A DNA stretch of 64,000 nt from Clostridium sp. AF15-31 (GTDB taxonomy: Bacteria > Bacillota > Clostridia > Lachnospirales > Lachnospiraceae), in the NCBI RefSeq assembly GCF_003461625.1, contig NZ_QTXL01000006.1:62001-126000 (forward strand). The letters are read 5' to 3'. Within the stretch, counting starts at the first letter, position 1; each line of letters opens with the position of its first letter. Shown here one piece after another: positions 18,171-28,959 of this stretch. Under the pieces are notes generated by a model, which was not told the DNA's origin, did no database searches, and was given only the letters and a program-made list of their open reading frames with translations. The position numbers and the translations under genes were made by a program.

Positions 18171-18268
18171 ATCCCGCTAATTTGCTAGCACTTTAGTGCA
18201 TTGTAACTTAAGAAAATCCTGCTTTTTCATTAAAAAGATAAAAAAATTCATAAAAATCATATTTTTAC

Positions 18269-18297
18269 TTGATAAATTCAAGTCTATTGTTTATAAT
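18269..18297 (+). promoter_or_regulatory. Promoter of gdhA
   Basis: TTGATA and TATAAT are separated by 17 bases, about 95 bases upstream of the gdhA start, leaving an untranslated leader of roughly 90 bases with no strong hairpin. Confidence 0.65.
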
Positions 18298-18373
18298 CTT
18301 AAGTGGAAATTTTCTTAAAGAGAAAATACTACTCCAAATGAATTTCGCAGAGATGCGATTTACTTATAATTAA

Positions 18374-19738
<1,365 letters not shown>

Positions 19739-19791
19739 TCAAATGCCGGTCAAAATTTAACGATAATTATTATATAGTAAATGTTAATATA

Positions 19792-19829
19792 AGACCCCGG
19801 AATCGTGATATGCGGTTTCGGGGTTTTTC
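19792..19829 (+). terminator. Terminator of gdhA
   Basis: AGACCCCGGAATC pairs with GCGGTTTCGGGGT around a short loop and is followed by TTTTTCT. Confidence 0.9.
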
Positions 19830-19996
19830 TTTGCGAGAAAGACATTATAGAAAAGAAAATCCGATAACGCTTTATTTTGTAATATGAAGATAAAATCTAT
19901 AATGATTTTATGGAAAGTTTTTGATTGAATCTATGGAGACCTTTTCGTATAATATAGATATTATATACTTTTTACATAAAAAAGGAGGATCTTCAT

Positions 19997-20662
19997 ATGG
20001 GGAGAGATATTGTACTGGCAAAAATAAAAAAAGGTGGAATCACAGCGGTTGTCGGCGGAGCGGTGTTAATGCTGATTTTCGGATTGATCACAATAGGTGT
20101 GATGTCAGATAATGCAGATGACGGAATGGGTATGATCATTTTATTTGGTTTATTTGCATTATTAGGAATTGTATTTATCATAATAGGGATTCGTAATATT
20201 GTAAGACCTGAAAAAACCGGCTATTTGAAAAATAACCCGCAGCTTTTGGAGATGGCTGACCAGTTATATTCGCATATAATATATGAAGACCAATATGTAT
20301 TGATTTCCGATAAGGTGCTTGCGAATAAGAAGCAGCCGACACAGATGACCTGGCTCTGGGATGTATATCTGATCTATCTGCATACTACATCGACGAACTT
20401 TATTCCAACCGGAAGTGAATATGTAATCGAAAATCGTTTTCAAAAGAACCGTGTTGCTATTAATGTACTGGCAAGAGGGAAAAAGAGTAAACAGGAGTTG
20501 TTGAATGTACTTGCACAGGCATGTCCAAATGCGAGATTTGGATATTCTGATGAGGGGCTGGCATATCTTCGGTATATGAGAAATCAGGATCTCAGAAATA
20601 TCCCGAATACACCTTATTATCAGGGAGTACCGGTGCAGATGCAGGACAATGTGCAGCAGTAA
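19997..20662 (+). CDS. Membrane protein of unknown function, two N-terminal spans
   Basis: This 221-residue protein has two adjacent hydrophobic helices (about residues 14-34 and 44-66), then a soluble domain with EYVIENRFQKNRVAINVLARG. The C-terminus is Pro/Gln-rich (YYQGVPVQMQDNVQQ). I do not recognise a named family; the soluble part could be a PH-like or YcxB-like domain. Strong ribosome site AAAGGAGG about 9 bases upstream. It stands alone between gdhA and the Fur-family gene. Confidence 0.7.
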   Translation: MGRDIVLAKIKKGGITAVVGGAVLMLIFGLITIGVMSDNADDGMGMIILFGLFALLGIVFIIIGIRNIVRPEKTGYLKNNPQLLEMADQLYSHIIYEDQYVLISDKVLANKKQPTQMTWLWDVYLIYLHTTSTNFIPTGSEYVIENRFQKNRVAINVLARGKKSKQELLNVLAQACPNARFGYSDEGLAYLRYMRNQDLRNIPNTPYYQGVPVQMQDNVQQ

Positions 20663-20799
20663 TTAGAATATGCAGTAGGAAGATAAAGTATAGATAGAAT
20701 GTGTAACAAAAAGCAGATAATGTGACAGCAGATCGATACTGCATAGAATAACAGCTTACATAGTGGAGACTTAAGAACAGATAGAAAGCAGGAATTGAG

Positions 20800-21240
20800 A
20801 TGGAACGTAAACATGAATATCAGACAAAGAGCAGACAGATGATCCTTGATTATCTGATCCGGAATAAAGATCGTGCCGTTCATGTGTCGGATATTATACG
20901 GCATATGGATCAGGAAGAGTGTTCGGTAAATAAAACAACTGTATACCGATATCTGGATAAGCTGGTTGCAGAGAAGACACTGATGAAATATGTGGCTGAT
21001 AAGGGCGAAAAAGCAGGATATCAGTATGTAGAACAGCCATCCAGGTGTCAGAAGCATCTACATCTGCAATGCTCCGAATGTGGAAAGGTCATCCATCTGG
21101 ACTGTGATTTCATGAAAGAGATATCAGAGCACATTTTGTCTGATCATGGGTTTACACTTTGTTGCAAGGATTCCATTTTATATGGTGTCTGCGACGAATG
21201 CAGTAAGAAAGAAAAGAAACAGAAAAATAAAACCAGATAA
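20800..21240 (+). CDS. Fur-family metalloregulator
   Basis: This 146-residue repressor has the winged-helix domain (SDIIRHMDQEECSVNKTTVYRYLDKLV), the HLHLQC metal site and two CxxC pairs (CSECGK and CDECSK) that hold structural zinc. The pattern is compatible with Zur or Fur; PerR-type ligands are not obvious. The next gene, 86 bases downstream, has a promoter with a Fur-box-like dyad at its transcription start, making it a likely target. The C-terminus is very Lys-rich. Confidence 0.88.
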   Translation: MERKHEYQTKSRQMILDYLIRNKDRAVHVSDIIRHMDQEECSVNKTTVYRYLDKLVAEKTLMKYVADKGEKAGYQYVEQPSRCQKHLHLQCSECGKVIHLDCDFMKEISEHILSDHGFTLCCKDSILYGVCDECSKKEKKQKNKTR

Positions 21241-21284
21241 CAGGAATTTCCATGCTGAAAATTGAATATTTCTGATAATAGGAG

Positions 21285-21312
21285 TTGACATTGTGCAAAA
21301 TAATGCTATAAT
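21285..21312 (+). promoter_or_regulatory. Promoter of the His-rich permease gene
   Basis: A consensus -35 TTGACA (21285-21290) and -10 TATAAT (21307-21312) are spaced by 16 bases. Such a near-consensus promoter suggests strong expression when not repressed. Confidence 0.8.
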
Positions 21313-21315
21313 CTG

Positions 21316-21340
21316 ATAATGCAACTTGGTTGCAAATTAT
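21316..21340. promoter_or_regulatory. Fur-family operator candidate
   Basis: A near-perfect 25-bp dyad, ATAATGCAA-CTTGG-TTGCAAATTAT, starts four bases after the -10 and covers the expected transcription start. The half-site TTGCAA with A/T flanks suits a Fur/Zur-type regulator, encoded just upstream. Binding here would block initiation. Confidence 0.6.
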
Positions 21341-21355
21341 ATTTTCAGGAATGAG

Positions 21356-22492
21356 ATGGATAGTATGGAATTATTATTTGATTCGTTTTCAGATGCACTG
21401 ATCGATAGTGTAAAATTAATACCATTTTTATTAGTGACATATCTGCTGATGGAATGGTTGGAGCAGAGAACAGAAGAAAAACAGAAGCAATATATGCAGT
21501 CTGCCGGTGCGTTTGGTCCGTTGGCAGGTGGAGCACTTGGAATCGTTCCACAGTGTGGATTTTCCTGTGTGGCAGCGAACCTTTACAGTGGTGGTGTGAT
21601 CACAGCAGGAGTTGTGCTTGCGGTATTTATGTCAACCTCTGATGAGATGCTTCCAATCTTTATTTCGCATACAGTAAATGCCGGCACAATTATTCGTATC
21701 CTGCTTGCAAAAATGTGCATTGCGATCGTTACAGGTTATGCAGTCGATCTTGCAAATAAATATATCCGCAGAAGATATCTGGCAGGAAGAAAAACGAAGC
21801 ATACAGTGTCTTCAAAAAGCGATAATTCTAAAAATACAGACAGTGCAGATGAATCAGAGCATTCTGGATATTCCGTTCAGGCAACACAGACAGTCAATGC
21901 AGAATGTACACATAATTATAAAGATACTCATACACATAATGGAAAAAGTGTGCATGTGCATGATGAAAAAATTATTCATACCGACGATGGAAAAAGTACA
22001 CACACACATCATGGACATATCCACTATGATGGTACAGACATAGAAGATAAACATATCCATGATCTGTGCGAGCAGGAACACTGCAACTGCGAGGACGGAA
22101 TCTGGATGTCGGCATTAAAGCACACCTTGAAGATCACGGTATTTATTCTGGCGGTATCCTTTGTGTTAAATATTATTATCGGTATCGCAGGGGAAGATGC
22201 GATTGGAAGACTTCTTGGTGATGTACCGTTCCTTGGAGAAGCAATGGCAGCACTGATTGGACTGATACCAAACTGCGCACCATCTGTTATTATTACGGAG
22301 CTTTATCTGGATGGTATGCTCAGTGCCGGAGCAATGATGTCAGGCCTGCTTGTCAGCGCAGGCGTAGGACTTCTGGTATTGTTCCGTATGAACCGCCACA
22401 GATTGAAAGAAAACATTATGGTCGTTGGAACCTTGTATGTTACTAGTGTGTGCTGGGGGTTGTTGATCAATCTGTTGGGTATCACATTTTAA
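21356..22492 (+). CDS. Metal-regulated permease with His-rich loop (putative arsenic/manganese efflux family)
   Basis: This 378-residue membrane protein has two homologous halves. Each has a helix pair around a Cys-containing motif: GIVPQCGFSCVAANLYSGG in the first and GLIPNCAPSVIITELYLDG in the second. Between them lies a soluble loop of about 110 residues full of His (HTHNGKSVHVHDEK, STHTHHGHIHYDG, EHCNCED), likely a metal-sensing or chelating region. Homologues are annotated as putative arsenic efflux or manganese transporters; the substrate is not proven. Start at 21356 is supported by AGGA five bases upstream. A Fur-like operator covers its promoter. Confidence 0.8.
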   Translation: MDSMELLFDSFSDALIDSVKLIPFLLVTYLLMEWLEQRTEEKQKQYMQSAGAFGPLAGGALGIVPQCGFSCVAANLYSGGVITAGVVLAVFMSTSDEMLPIFISHTVNAGTIIRILLAKMCIAIVTGYAVDLANKYIRRRYLAGRKTKHTVSSKSDNSKNTDSADESEHSGYSVQATQTVNAECTHNYKDTHTHNGKSVHVHDEKIIHTDDGKSTHTHHGHIHYDGTDIEDKHIHDLCEQEHCNCEDGIWMSALKHTLKITVFILAVSFVLNIIIGIAGEDAIGRLLGDVPFLGEAMAALIGLIPNCAPSVIITELYLDGMLSAGAMMSGLLVSAGVGLLVLFRMNRHRLKENIMVVGTLYVTSVCWGLLINLLGITF

Positions 22493-22519
22493 ATAGAAAG
22501 AACAGCGAGAACAGAAAGA

Positions 22520-23254
22520 ATGGAGCAGAAAACAGCAATAGTTATCGGGGCATCAACAGGAATTGGTGCAGCAACGGCGGAAGCCCTTGCACAACAATAT
22601 AAAAAAATAGCCATAACGTCATTTCGTCATCCGGAAAAGCTGAAAGAGGTTCAACAGAAGATACTTGCGCAGGGCACAGATTGTTATGCAGAGACCGGTG
22701 ATGCCGGAGATTTTACATTTGTAAAGCAGTTTATAGAACATGTAACCGAACATTTTGGTGAGAAGATTGATCTGTTGGTTAATAATGCCGGAATTTCTTA
22801 TGTCGGACTACTGACGGATATGGATGAAACGGACTGGAAAAGAATTATAGATACGAATATAACGTCAGTATTTAACACATGCCGTCAGGTTGTGCCGTAC
22901 ATGGTGCATGCACATAAGGGACGTATTATCAACATTTCATCTGTATGGGGCAATGTCGGAGCCTCCTGTGAGGTAGCGTATTCAGCGACCAAAGGTGCGG
23001 TCAATGCATTCACAAAGGCTCTTGCGAAGGAACTCGCCCCAAGCGGCATCGCGGTAAATGCCATCGCATTTGGTGCAATTGATACTACGATGAATGGACA
23101 TCTGTCATTGGAAGAAAAAACAGCTCTGGAAGAGGAGATTCCGTTTGGCAGGATGGCTACTGAGAAAGAAGCCGCAGATTTTATCGTAACGGCAGCAAAT
23201 GCCGGCAGTTATCTGACCGGTCAGGTCCTGACCTTTGATGGTGGCTGGCAGTAG
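22520..23254 (+). CDS. SDR-family oxidoreductase (YmfI-like, EF-P 5-aminopentanone reductase candidate)
   Basis: This 244-residue short-chain dehydrogenase has the cofactor motif IGASTGIGAATAEAL, the NNAG motif (LLVNNAGISYVG) and the catalytic Ser-Tyr-Lys in ISSVWGNVGASCEVAYSATKGAV. The run VWG...ASCEVAYS is the variant seen in YmfI, which reduces the 5-aminopentanone group on elongation factor P in Bacillus; FabG-type acyl reductases differ there. The ymfF/ymfH protease neighbours of the Bacillus locus are absent, so the specific role is tentative. Confidence 0.8.
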   Translation: MEQKTAIVIGASTGIGAATAEALAQQYKKIAITSFRHPEKLKEVQQKILAQGTDCYAETGDAGDFTFVKQFIEHVTEHFGEKIDLLVNNAGISYVGLLTDMDETDWKRIIDTNITSVFNTCRQVVPYMVHAHKGRIINISSVWGNVGASCEVAYSATKGAVNAFTKALAKELAPSGIAVNAIAFGAIDTTMNGHLSLEEKTALEEEIPFGRMATEKEAADFIVTAANAGSYLTGQVLTFDGGWQ

Positions 23255-23355
23255 TCTGGTAAACGTTTTGCATTTTCCATAATTATCTATTGAAAAATTG
23301 TTCATATTGCTATAAAATAATCTATGCAAAGTTGCGCAGGTATGGGGTAGAGATT

Positions 23356-23598
23356 ATGGGAATAAAGTTTATTAAAAAGAAAAAGAGTGAGGTTGCTGCG
23401 GCAAATACATTGGCAGATTTGAAAACGACAGTAGATAAAGATGGCAATGTTGAGATCGTATCGAAGAATTTTACAATGACAACCAGCCAGCAGCCGAAGA
23501 AGGGAACAGAGGCTTCAGAGTGGACATGCTGGGGCTGCGGACATGTAAATAGTGGAGAAGTCTGTGAGGTCTGTGGGAAAAAACGGGTACAGAAGTAA
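23356..23598 (+). CDS. Small zinc-ribbon protein
   Basis: This 80-residue basic protein ends in a double-CxxC knuckle: WTCWGCGHVNSGEVCEVCGKK, a rubredoxin-like zinc ribbon. The N-terminal 45 residues are polar without membrane spans. Family function unknown. I prefer the ATG at 23356 because the longer frame beginning at 23290 has no ribosome site and starts in the upstream promoter region. Confidence 0.7.
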   Translation: MGIKFIKKKKSEVAAANTLADLKTTVDKDGNVEIVSKNFTMTTSQQPKKGTEASEWTCWGCGHVNSGEVCEVCGKKRVQK

Positions 23599-23948
23599 AA
23601 ATATATGGAATCGGTTAATTTTTAAAACAGAGAGTATAGAAGTGGAAAAGGATTCTTGTATGAAAACATATAAGGATTCTTTTTTTATGTCGGGAAAATG
23701 GACAAAATACAGGATTGTATATTATATTGGTCGATCATTTGCCGCGGATAAATAAGAAATTGGAAATGCAGGTTGAAATTTAAAAGTACGTTTGGTATAC
23801 TCATTAGGTGATTTTTAGATATAATGAAGAATCATAGAAAAGTATTTTTTTTTGGTGCATTTGTGATGCATGGAACTGGTAGGCTGTTTTAAGAACAATC
23901 GGATGTTCCTAGGATGCATTATAGTATATATTAAATGGAGGCCAGAAA

Positions 23949-24506
23949 ATGGGAAAAAAAGTATTGAGATTATTTCTGGAAACAATGCTCAGAGCACTTG
24001 TAATTATTCTTGCAATCGGAATAGTTATTATGGGAGCACTGCTTATAAAGACCTTAGTAAAGAATAATTCTCTGAAAGACAGTAAGAAAACAACAAACGG
24101 AAAAGAAATTGTAACAGAAGCAGGAGATGAAAATGATCCTACCTTCAAGAATGGAGATGGAGAAAACAGTGGATCAGATGACTCAGACGAATCAGGTTCT
24201 GTTGCTTCCACAGATGCGAAGATCCTTGTTATCAATGCGACAGGAACAAGTGGCGTTGCCGGTGCATGGAAGACAGCATTAGAAGGCAAGGGCTATACTT
24301 CTGTAGAAGTTGGTACGTATACACAGTCTGCAATTGCAACCTCAAAGGTATGTGTATCCGGTTCATATGATGGAGCAGATCTTGCTGCTGAATTAACTTC
24401 GCCGGAGATGTCAACGGTAGATTCCGTAAGCGCATCTGATTGTGATGTATCAATTGATGGATATGATATTATCGTTATTATAGGAACTAGCGATATTAAA
24501 AATTAA
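23949..24506 (+). CDS. LytR_C-domain membrane-anchored protein
   Basis: This 185-residue protein has one N-terminal membrane helix (about residues 10-36), an acidic Ser/Asp/Glu/Gly-rich linker (about 50-85) and an extracytoplasmic LytR C-terminal domain (KILVINATGTSGVAGAWKTALEGKGYT). LytR_C domains occur at the end of LytR-CpsA-Psr cell-wall ligases or as free-standing proteins; here the ligase domain is absent. A cell-envelope role is inferred. Confidence 0.78.
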   Translation: MGKKVLRLFLETMLRALVIILAIGIVIMGALLIKTLVKNNSLKDSKKTTNGKEIVTEAGDENDPTFKNGDGENSGSDDSDESGSVASTDAKILVINATGTSGVAGAWKTALEGKGYTSVEVGTYTQSAIATSKVCVSGSYDGADLAAELTSPEMSTVDSVSASDCDVSIDGYDIIVIIGTSDIKN

Positions 24507-24556
24507 ACAGAACAACTGGAAGAACATGTATTTGTACAGGTTGCCCATACAAAAAA

Positions 24557-24600
24557 CAGGTATTGTCACAGAAGTGTGACAGTACCTGCTTTTTGTTTTA
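24557..24600 (+). terminator. Rho-independent terminator
   Basis: CAGGTATTGTCAC pairs with GTGACAGTACCTG (imperfect, one wobble) around a short loop, followed by CTTTTTGTTTT. Confidence 0.85.
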
Positions 24601-24665
24601 GATGCACATGACTACACTGGAATAAATCGGACATACTATAAAAAACTGTATGAAAGGCGGTTTAT

Positions 24666-25538
24666 ATGAAAAATATTGGCGAAGTGATAGAAACATATGC
24701 ATTGCTTACGGTGGCAGCATTTCTGATGTCGCTTGGGGTTGTCTGGATTTTTAACAGTGAACAGATCGTGCCGGGTGGTGTGACAGGAATTGGAATTATA
24801 ATTGAGAATTTGACAAAAGGGATGGGAAACGGAGAAACAGGCATACCGGTCTGGCTGAGTAATCTGGTGATCAATATACCTCTTTTTATCTGCGGATATT
24901 TTCTATTGGAAAAGAAGAGCATGATAAGGACAGCATATACAACAGCCGTTTCAACAGTATTCATGGCGGCTATTCCCACATTTCCGCTTGCAACACAGGA
25001 TAAACTGCTGAATATGATCCTTGGCGGTGTTATGTTTGGCTGTGCTTATGGGCTGATGTTCCGGCAGAATGCTTCCTCCGGCGGGGTTGATCTGATGGCA
25101 TTGATCCTGAATCATCTGCGGCATGATATAGGAGCACCATTATTTCTTGGCGGGATCGATCTGGCGATCGTTGTGGCAGGCGGACTGGCATTTGGATTTG
25201 AAAATATGCTGTATGCAGTTATTGCGATCGCGATATCGACAAAATTATCCGATGTGATCGTGCAGGGGCTCCGGCATGGAAAACTGGTATATATTATTTC
25301 TTCCCATTGTGAAGAGATCAAAGCCTGTATCATGAATGAGATCGGAAGAGGTGTGACGGTATTAAATACCAGAGGTGGTTACACGAATGAAGGGCGTATA
25401 ATGATTATTTCTGTTTTGTCAAGTAGGCAATTAGTAGAATTAAAAGATAAAATAAGGACAATTGATGAAAATTCTTTTCTCATTGTAGGGCAGGTTACGG
25501 AGGTTTTTGGTGAAGGTTTCACAAAATTCTCGTCTTAA
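24666..25538 (+). CDS. YitT family membrane protein, second copy
   Basis: This 290-residue protein has the same plan as the product of 6234-7112: five to six membrane helices, the motif MFRQNASSGGVDLMALILNH, and a C-terminal DUF2179 domain (YIISSHCEEIKACIMNEIGRGVTVLNTRGGYT). The two share family motifs but are clearly diverged, so this is not a recent duplication. Function unknown. Confidence 0.88.
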   Translation: MKNIGEVIETYALLTVAAFLMSLGVVWIFNSEQIVPGGVTGIGIIIENLTKGMGNGETGIPVWLSNLVINIPLFICGYFLLEKKSMIRTAYTTAVSTVFMAAIPTFPLATQDKLLNMILGGVMFGCAYGLMFRQNASSGGVDLMALILNHLRHDIGAPLFLGGIDLAIVVAGGLAFGFENMLYAVIAIAISTKLSDVIVQGLRHGKLVYIISSHCEEIKACIMNEIGRGVTVLNTRGGYTNEGRIMIISVLSSRQLVELKDKIRTIDENSFLIVGQVTEVFGEGFTKFSS

Positions 25539-25735
25539 ATCTTCTTAAATCGATGCGAAAATCGTCAAAATGTTAGTTTTTTTGCGGTCGTATACAAAAC
25601 AAACAAAACATTAAAATTTTTTTTGGGCAATAATCATATGGTTTAAAGAAGGGGAATGTTGTAAAATGACACTATGTTCAGAACGAATGAATAAATAAAA
25701 CAATACTATATAATATTTACGGAGGTATTTGCAGA

Positions 25736-26848
25736 ATGGCAAGTTTATCACTTAAGAACATCTATAAGGTATATCCTAACGGATTCAATGCTGTTAAGGA
25801 TTTCAACCTTGAAATTGAAGATAAGGAGTTCATCATTTTCGTTGGACCTTCAGGATGTGGTAAGTCAACAACTCTTAGAATGATCGCAGGTCTTGAGGAT
25901 ATCAGCTCAGGTGAGTTATGGATCGGCGACAAGCTTGTAAATGACGTAGAGCCTAAGGATAGAGATATCGCAATGGTATTCCAGAACTACGCTCTGTATC
26001 CACATATGTCAGTATATGACAACATGGCATTCGGACTTAAGTTAAGAAAGGTTCCGAAGGAGAAGATTGACAAGGCTGTTCATGAAGCTGCTAAGATCCT
26101 TGACATTGAGCACTTACTTGACAGAAAGCCAAAGGCTTTATCAGGTGGTCAGAGACAGCGTGTAGCTATGGGTCGTGCAATTGTTCGTGAGCCTAAGGTA
26201 TTCCTTATGGATGAGCCACTTTCAAACCTTGATGCGAAACTTCGTGTACAGATGCGTGTTGAGATTTCCAAGTTACATCAGAGATTACAGACAACTATCA
26301 TCTACGTTACACATGACCAGACAGAGGCTATGACACTTGGTACAAGAATCGTAGTTATGAAGGATGGTATCATTCAGCAGGTAGATACACCACAGAACTT
26401 ATACGATAAGCCATGTAACTTATTCGTAGCTGGTTTCATGGGTATGCCACCTATGAACTTCATTGATTGTAAGGTAGTTAAGTCTGGATCAGACATTCTC
26501 TTAATGTTCGGTTCACACTCAATCAAAGTTCCAGATAGCAAGGCTGAGAGACTTATCGCACTTGATGCAGTTGATAAGGAAGTTGTTCTTGGTATCCGTC
26601 CAGAAGATATCCATGATGAGCAGCTCTTCATCGAGTCCTCACCGGAAAGCGTTATTGATGCAAGAATCAATATCTATGAAATGTTAGGTGCAGAAGTTTA
26701 CTTATACTTCACAATCGATCAGTTCGATATCACAGCAAGAGTTAATGCTCGTACAACAGCAAGACCTGGTGATACAGTTCAGTTCGCATTTGACTTAAGC
26801 AAGATCCATATCTTTGATAAGGAAACAGAGGAAATCTTAGTAAGCTAA
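25736..26848 (+). CDS. Sugar ABC transporter ATPase (MsmK/UgpC type)
   Basis: This 370-residue ATPase of the CUT1 carbohydrate importer group has Walker A GPSGCGKST, signature LSGGQRQR, Walker B VFLMDEPLSNLDAKL and H-loop VTHDQTEAM. A C-terminal OB-type regulatory (TOBE) domain follows (VLGIRPEDIHDE, RPGDTVQFAFDLSKIHIFD). No permease or binding-protein gene is adjacent, which fits a shared ATPase energising several sugar importers, as MsmK does in Gram-positives. A strong AGGAGG-like site (ACGGAGG), favoured codons and a perfect terminator suggest high expression as a single gene. Confidence 0.92.
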   Translation: MASLSLKNIYKVYPNGFNAVKDFNLEIEDKEFIIFVGPSGCGKSTTLRMIAGLEDISSGELWIGDKLVNDVEPKDRDIAMVFQNYALYPHMSVYDNMAFGLKLRKVPKEKIDKAVHEAAKILDIEHLLDRKPKALSGGQRQRVAMGRAIVREPKVFLMDEPLSNLDAKLRVQMRVEISKLHQRLQTTIIYVTHDQTEAMTLGTRIVVMKDGIIQQVDTPQNLYDKPCNLFVAGFMGMPPMNFIDCKVVKSGSDILLMFGSHSIKVPDSKAERLIALDAVDKEVVLGIRPEDIHDEQLFIESSPESVIDARINIYEMLGAEVYLYFTIDQFDITARVNARTTARPGDTVQFAFDLSKIHIFDKETEEILVS

Positions 26849-26880
26849 TAGATGCTACATACTTAATATTTATAAACAAA

Positions 26881-26924
26881 GAGGGAAAATGCAGAAAATT
26901 CTGCATTTTCTCTTTTTTTTTTTT
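26881..26924 (+). terminator. Strong terminator after the MsmK-type gene
   Basis: GAGGGAAAATGCAG pairs with CTGCATTTTCTC around a six-base loop and is followed by twelve T residues. Confidence 0.92.
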
Positions 26925-27055
26925 GAAATATGTTTTAGAATAGGTATAGTAGTGTATTTTGTTATTCGTATGCTTTCCGGGAGGTTTATCCGTCGGGCAG
27001 AATGGATAGGGAAAGAATACAGAATCCGAATATAAGAATAAGGAGTGTAGAATAT

Positions 27056-28144
27056 ATGATATCGAACCAGATACTTCAGGATACGATTGATGGATTAAAG
27101 AATATTACAAGAACCGATTTATGTGTTCTTGATACAGAAGGTAAAATACTTGCATCAACATTTAAGGATGTCGATGACTGTGAAGAGGCTGTACTCGCAT
27201 TTGTGGATTCTCCTGCGGAAAGTCAGGCAATCCGTGATTATCAGTTCTTCAAGGTATTTGACGATAACCAGTTAGAGCATATCTTACTTGCAAAGGGTGA
27301 GACAGATGATACCTATATGGTAGGTAAGATCGCAGCATTCCAGATCCAGAATCTGTTAGTTGCATACAAGGAGCGTTTTGATAAGGATAACTTTATCAAG
27401 AATCTTCTGCTGGATAATCTGTTGCTTGTTGATATTTACAACCGGGCAAAGAAACTGCATATCGATACAGATGTCAGAAGAATCGTATTTATCATTGAAA
27501 CCAAGAATGAGAAGGATACCAATGCACTTGAGACGGTTCGTAATATCTTTTCAACAAAGACAAAGGATTTTATCACTGCTGTAGATGAGAAGAATATTAT
27601 TCTTGTAAAGGAAGTAAAGCAGACAGAGTCCTATGATGATATGAATAAGATCGCAAAGGTCGTTGTAGATATGCTGAATACAGAGGTTATGTCTTCTGTT
27701 CATGTATCTTATGGTACGATCGTAAATGAGATCAAGGAAGTATCCCGTTCTTATAAAGAAGCAAAGATGGCACTGGATGTAGGAAAGATCTTCTATGAGA
27801 ACCAGAATATCATCGCATACAGCAATCTGGGAATCGGACGTCTGATCTATCAGCTTCCACTTCCGCTTTGTAAGATGTTTATTCGTGAGATTTTCGATGG
27901 CAAGTCACCGGATGAATTCGACGAAGAAACACTTACGACGATTGATAAGTTCTTTGAGAACAGTCTGAATGTATCAGAGACATCCAGACAGTTATACATT
28001 CACAGAAATACTCTGGTTTATCGTCTGGATAAGCTTCAGAAGAGTACAGGCTTGGATCTTCGTGTATTTGAGGATGCGATTACATTTAAGATCGCGCTGA
28101 TGGTTGTAAAATACATGAAGTATATGGAGTCATTAGATTATTAA
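27056..28144 (+). CDS. CdaR/PucR-type transcriptional regulator
   Basis: This 362-residue protein has an N-terminal diacid-recognition-like domain (ISNQILQDTIDGLKNITRTDLCVLDTEGKI in outline), a central GGDEF-like degenerate domain (about 155-280) and a C-terminal PucR-type HTH (NVSETSRQLYIHRNTLVYRL). Such regulators respond to sugar diacids or other small ligands. I place the start at 27056 because AAGGAG lies 10 bases before it; an in-frame ATG at 27002 lacks a site. Located between a sugar ATPase and the ftsEX cluster, its targets are unknown. Confidence 0.85.
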   Translation: MISNQILQDTIDGLKNITRTDLCVLDTEGKILASTFKDVDDCEEAVLAFVDSPAESQAIRDYQFFKVFDDNQLEHILLAKGETDDTYMVGKIAAFQIQNLLVAYKERFDKDNFIKNLLLDNLLLVDIYNRAKKLHIDTDVRRIVFIIETKNEKDTNALETVRNIFSTKTKDFITAVDEKNIILVKEVKQTESYDDMNKIAKVVVDMLNTEVMSSVHVSYGTIVNEIKEVSRSYKEAKMALDVGKIFYENQNIIAYSNLGIGRLIYQLPLPLCKMFIREIFDGKSPDEFDEETLTTIDKFFENSLNVSETSRQLYIHRNTLVYRLDKLQKSTGLDLRVFEDAITFKIALMVVKYMKYMESLDY

Positions 28145-28272
28145 AGGTAAAAACTGGTCTCTTTGTAATATATTGTATGCATGATTTACACATATATTTC
28201 ACATTTAGTTGCTATACTTGCAAATGCAAAGAGAGAGAAAGTACAGACAGTTAAAGTTGAAAGGAAACCATT

Positions 28273-28959
28273 ATGATAGAGTTAGAGAATGTTACTATGA
28301 CCTACCCGGGTGGTATGACGGCTCTGAAGAATGTTAATATCAATATAGAAAAAGGCGAGTTTGTCTTTATCGTTGGAAGCAGTGGATCTGGTAAAACGAC
28401 ATTGATCAAGCTCTTATTAAAGGAACTAGATCCGACATCCGGTTCTATCCGTGTAGCGGGATATAATTATAAAACGATCAAAAAGAAGAATATCCCAAAG
28501 GTCAGAAGAAAGATTGGAGTTGTATTCCAGAACTTCCGACTGTTAAAGGATCGTACTATCTATGAGAATGTCGCATTTGCACAGAGAGTTATACAGACTC
28601 CTGCAAGATATATCAGAAGACGGGTACCTGCTATGTTGACGCTGGTAGGACTTGCTGATAAGTACAAGTCATATCCAAAGGAGTTATCCGGTGGTGAACA
28701 GCAGAGAGTTGCCATGGCAAGAGCTTTGGTAAATAATCCTGAGATCATCCTTGCCGATGAGCCAACCGGTAACCTGGATCCGAAGAACTCAGAGGATATT
28801 ATGGAGCTGCTGGACGATATCAATAAACGTGGAACGACAGTTGTTGTAGTTACACATAATAAGGATATCGTAAATGAGATGCGAAAGAGAGTAATCACAC
28901 TGAAGAAGGGTGTGGTTATCAGCGATGAAAAACAAGGTGGTTATATAGATGAAGATTAG
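28273..28959 (+). CDS. ftsE: Cell division ATPase FtsE
   Basis: This 228-residue ABC ATPase has Walker A GSSGSGKTT, Q-loop VFQNFRLL, signature LSGGEQQRV and Walker B IILADEPTGNLDP, the pattern of FtsE/MacB-type ATPases. With FtsX it transmits ATP hydrolysis to peptidoglycan hydrolases outside the membrane. The end overlaps the ftsX start by 11 bases. The MTYPGGMTALKNVNI start is typical of FtsE. Confidence 0.95.
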   Translation: MIELENVTMTYPGGMTALKNVNINIEKGEFVFIVGSSGSGKTTLIKLLLKELDPTSGSIRVAGYNYKTIKKKNIPKVRRKIGVVFQNFRLLKDRTIYENVAFAQRVIQTPARYIRRRVPAMLTLVGLADKYKSYPKELSGGEQQRVAMARALVNNPEIILADEPTGNLDPKNSEDIMELLDDINKRGTTVVVVTHNKDIVNEMRKRVITLKKGVVISDEKQGGYIDED

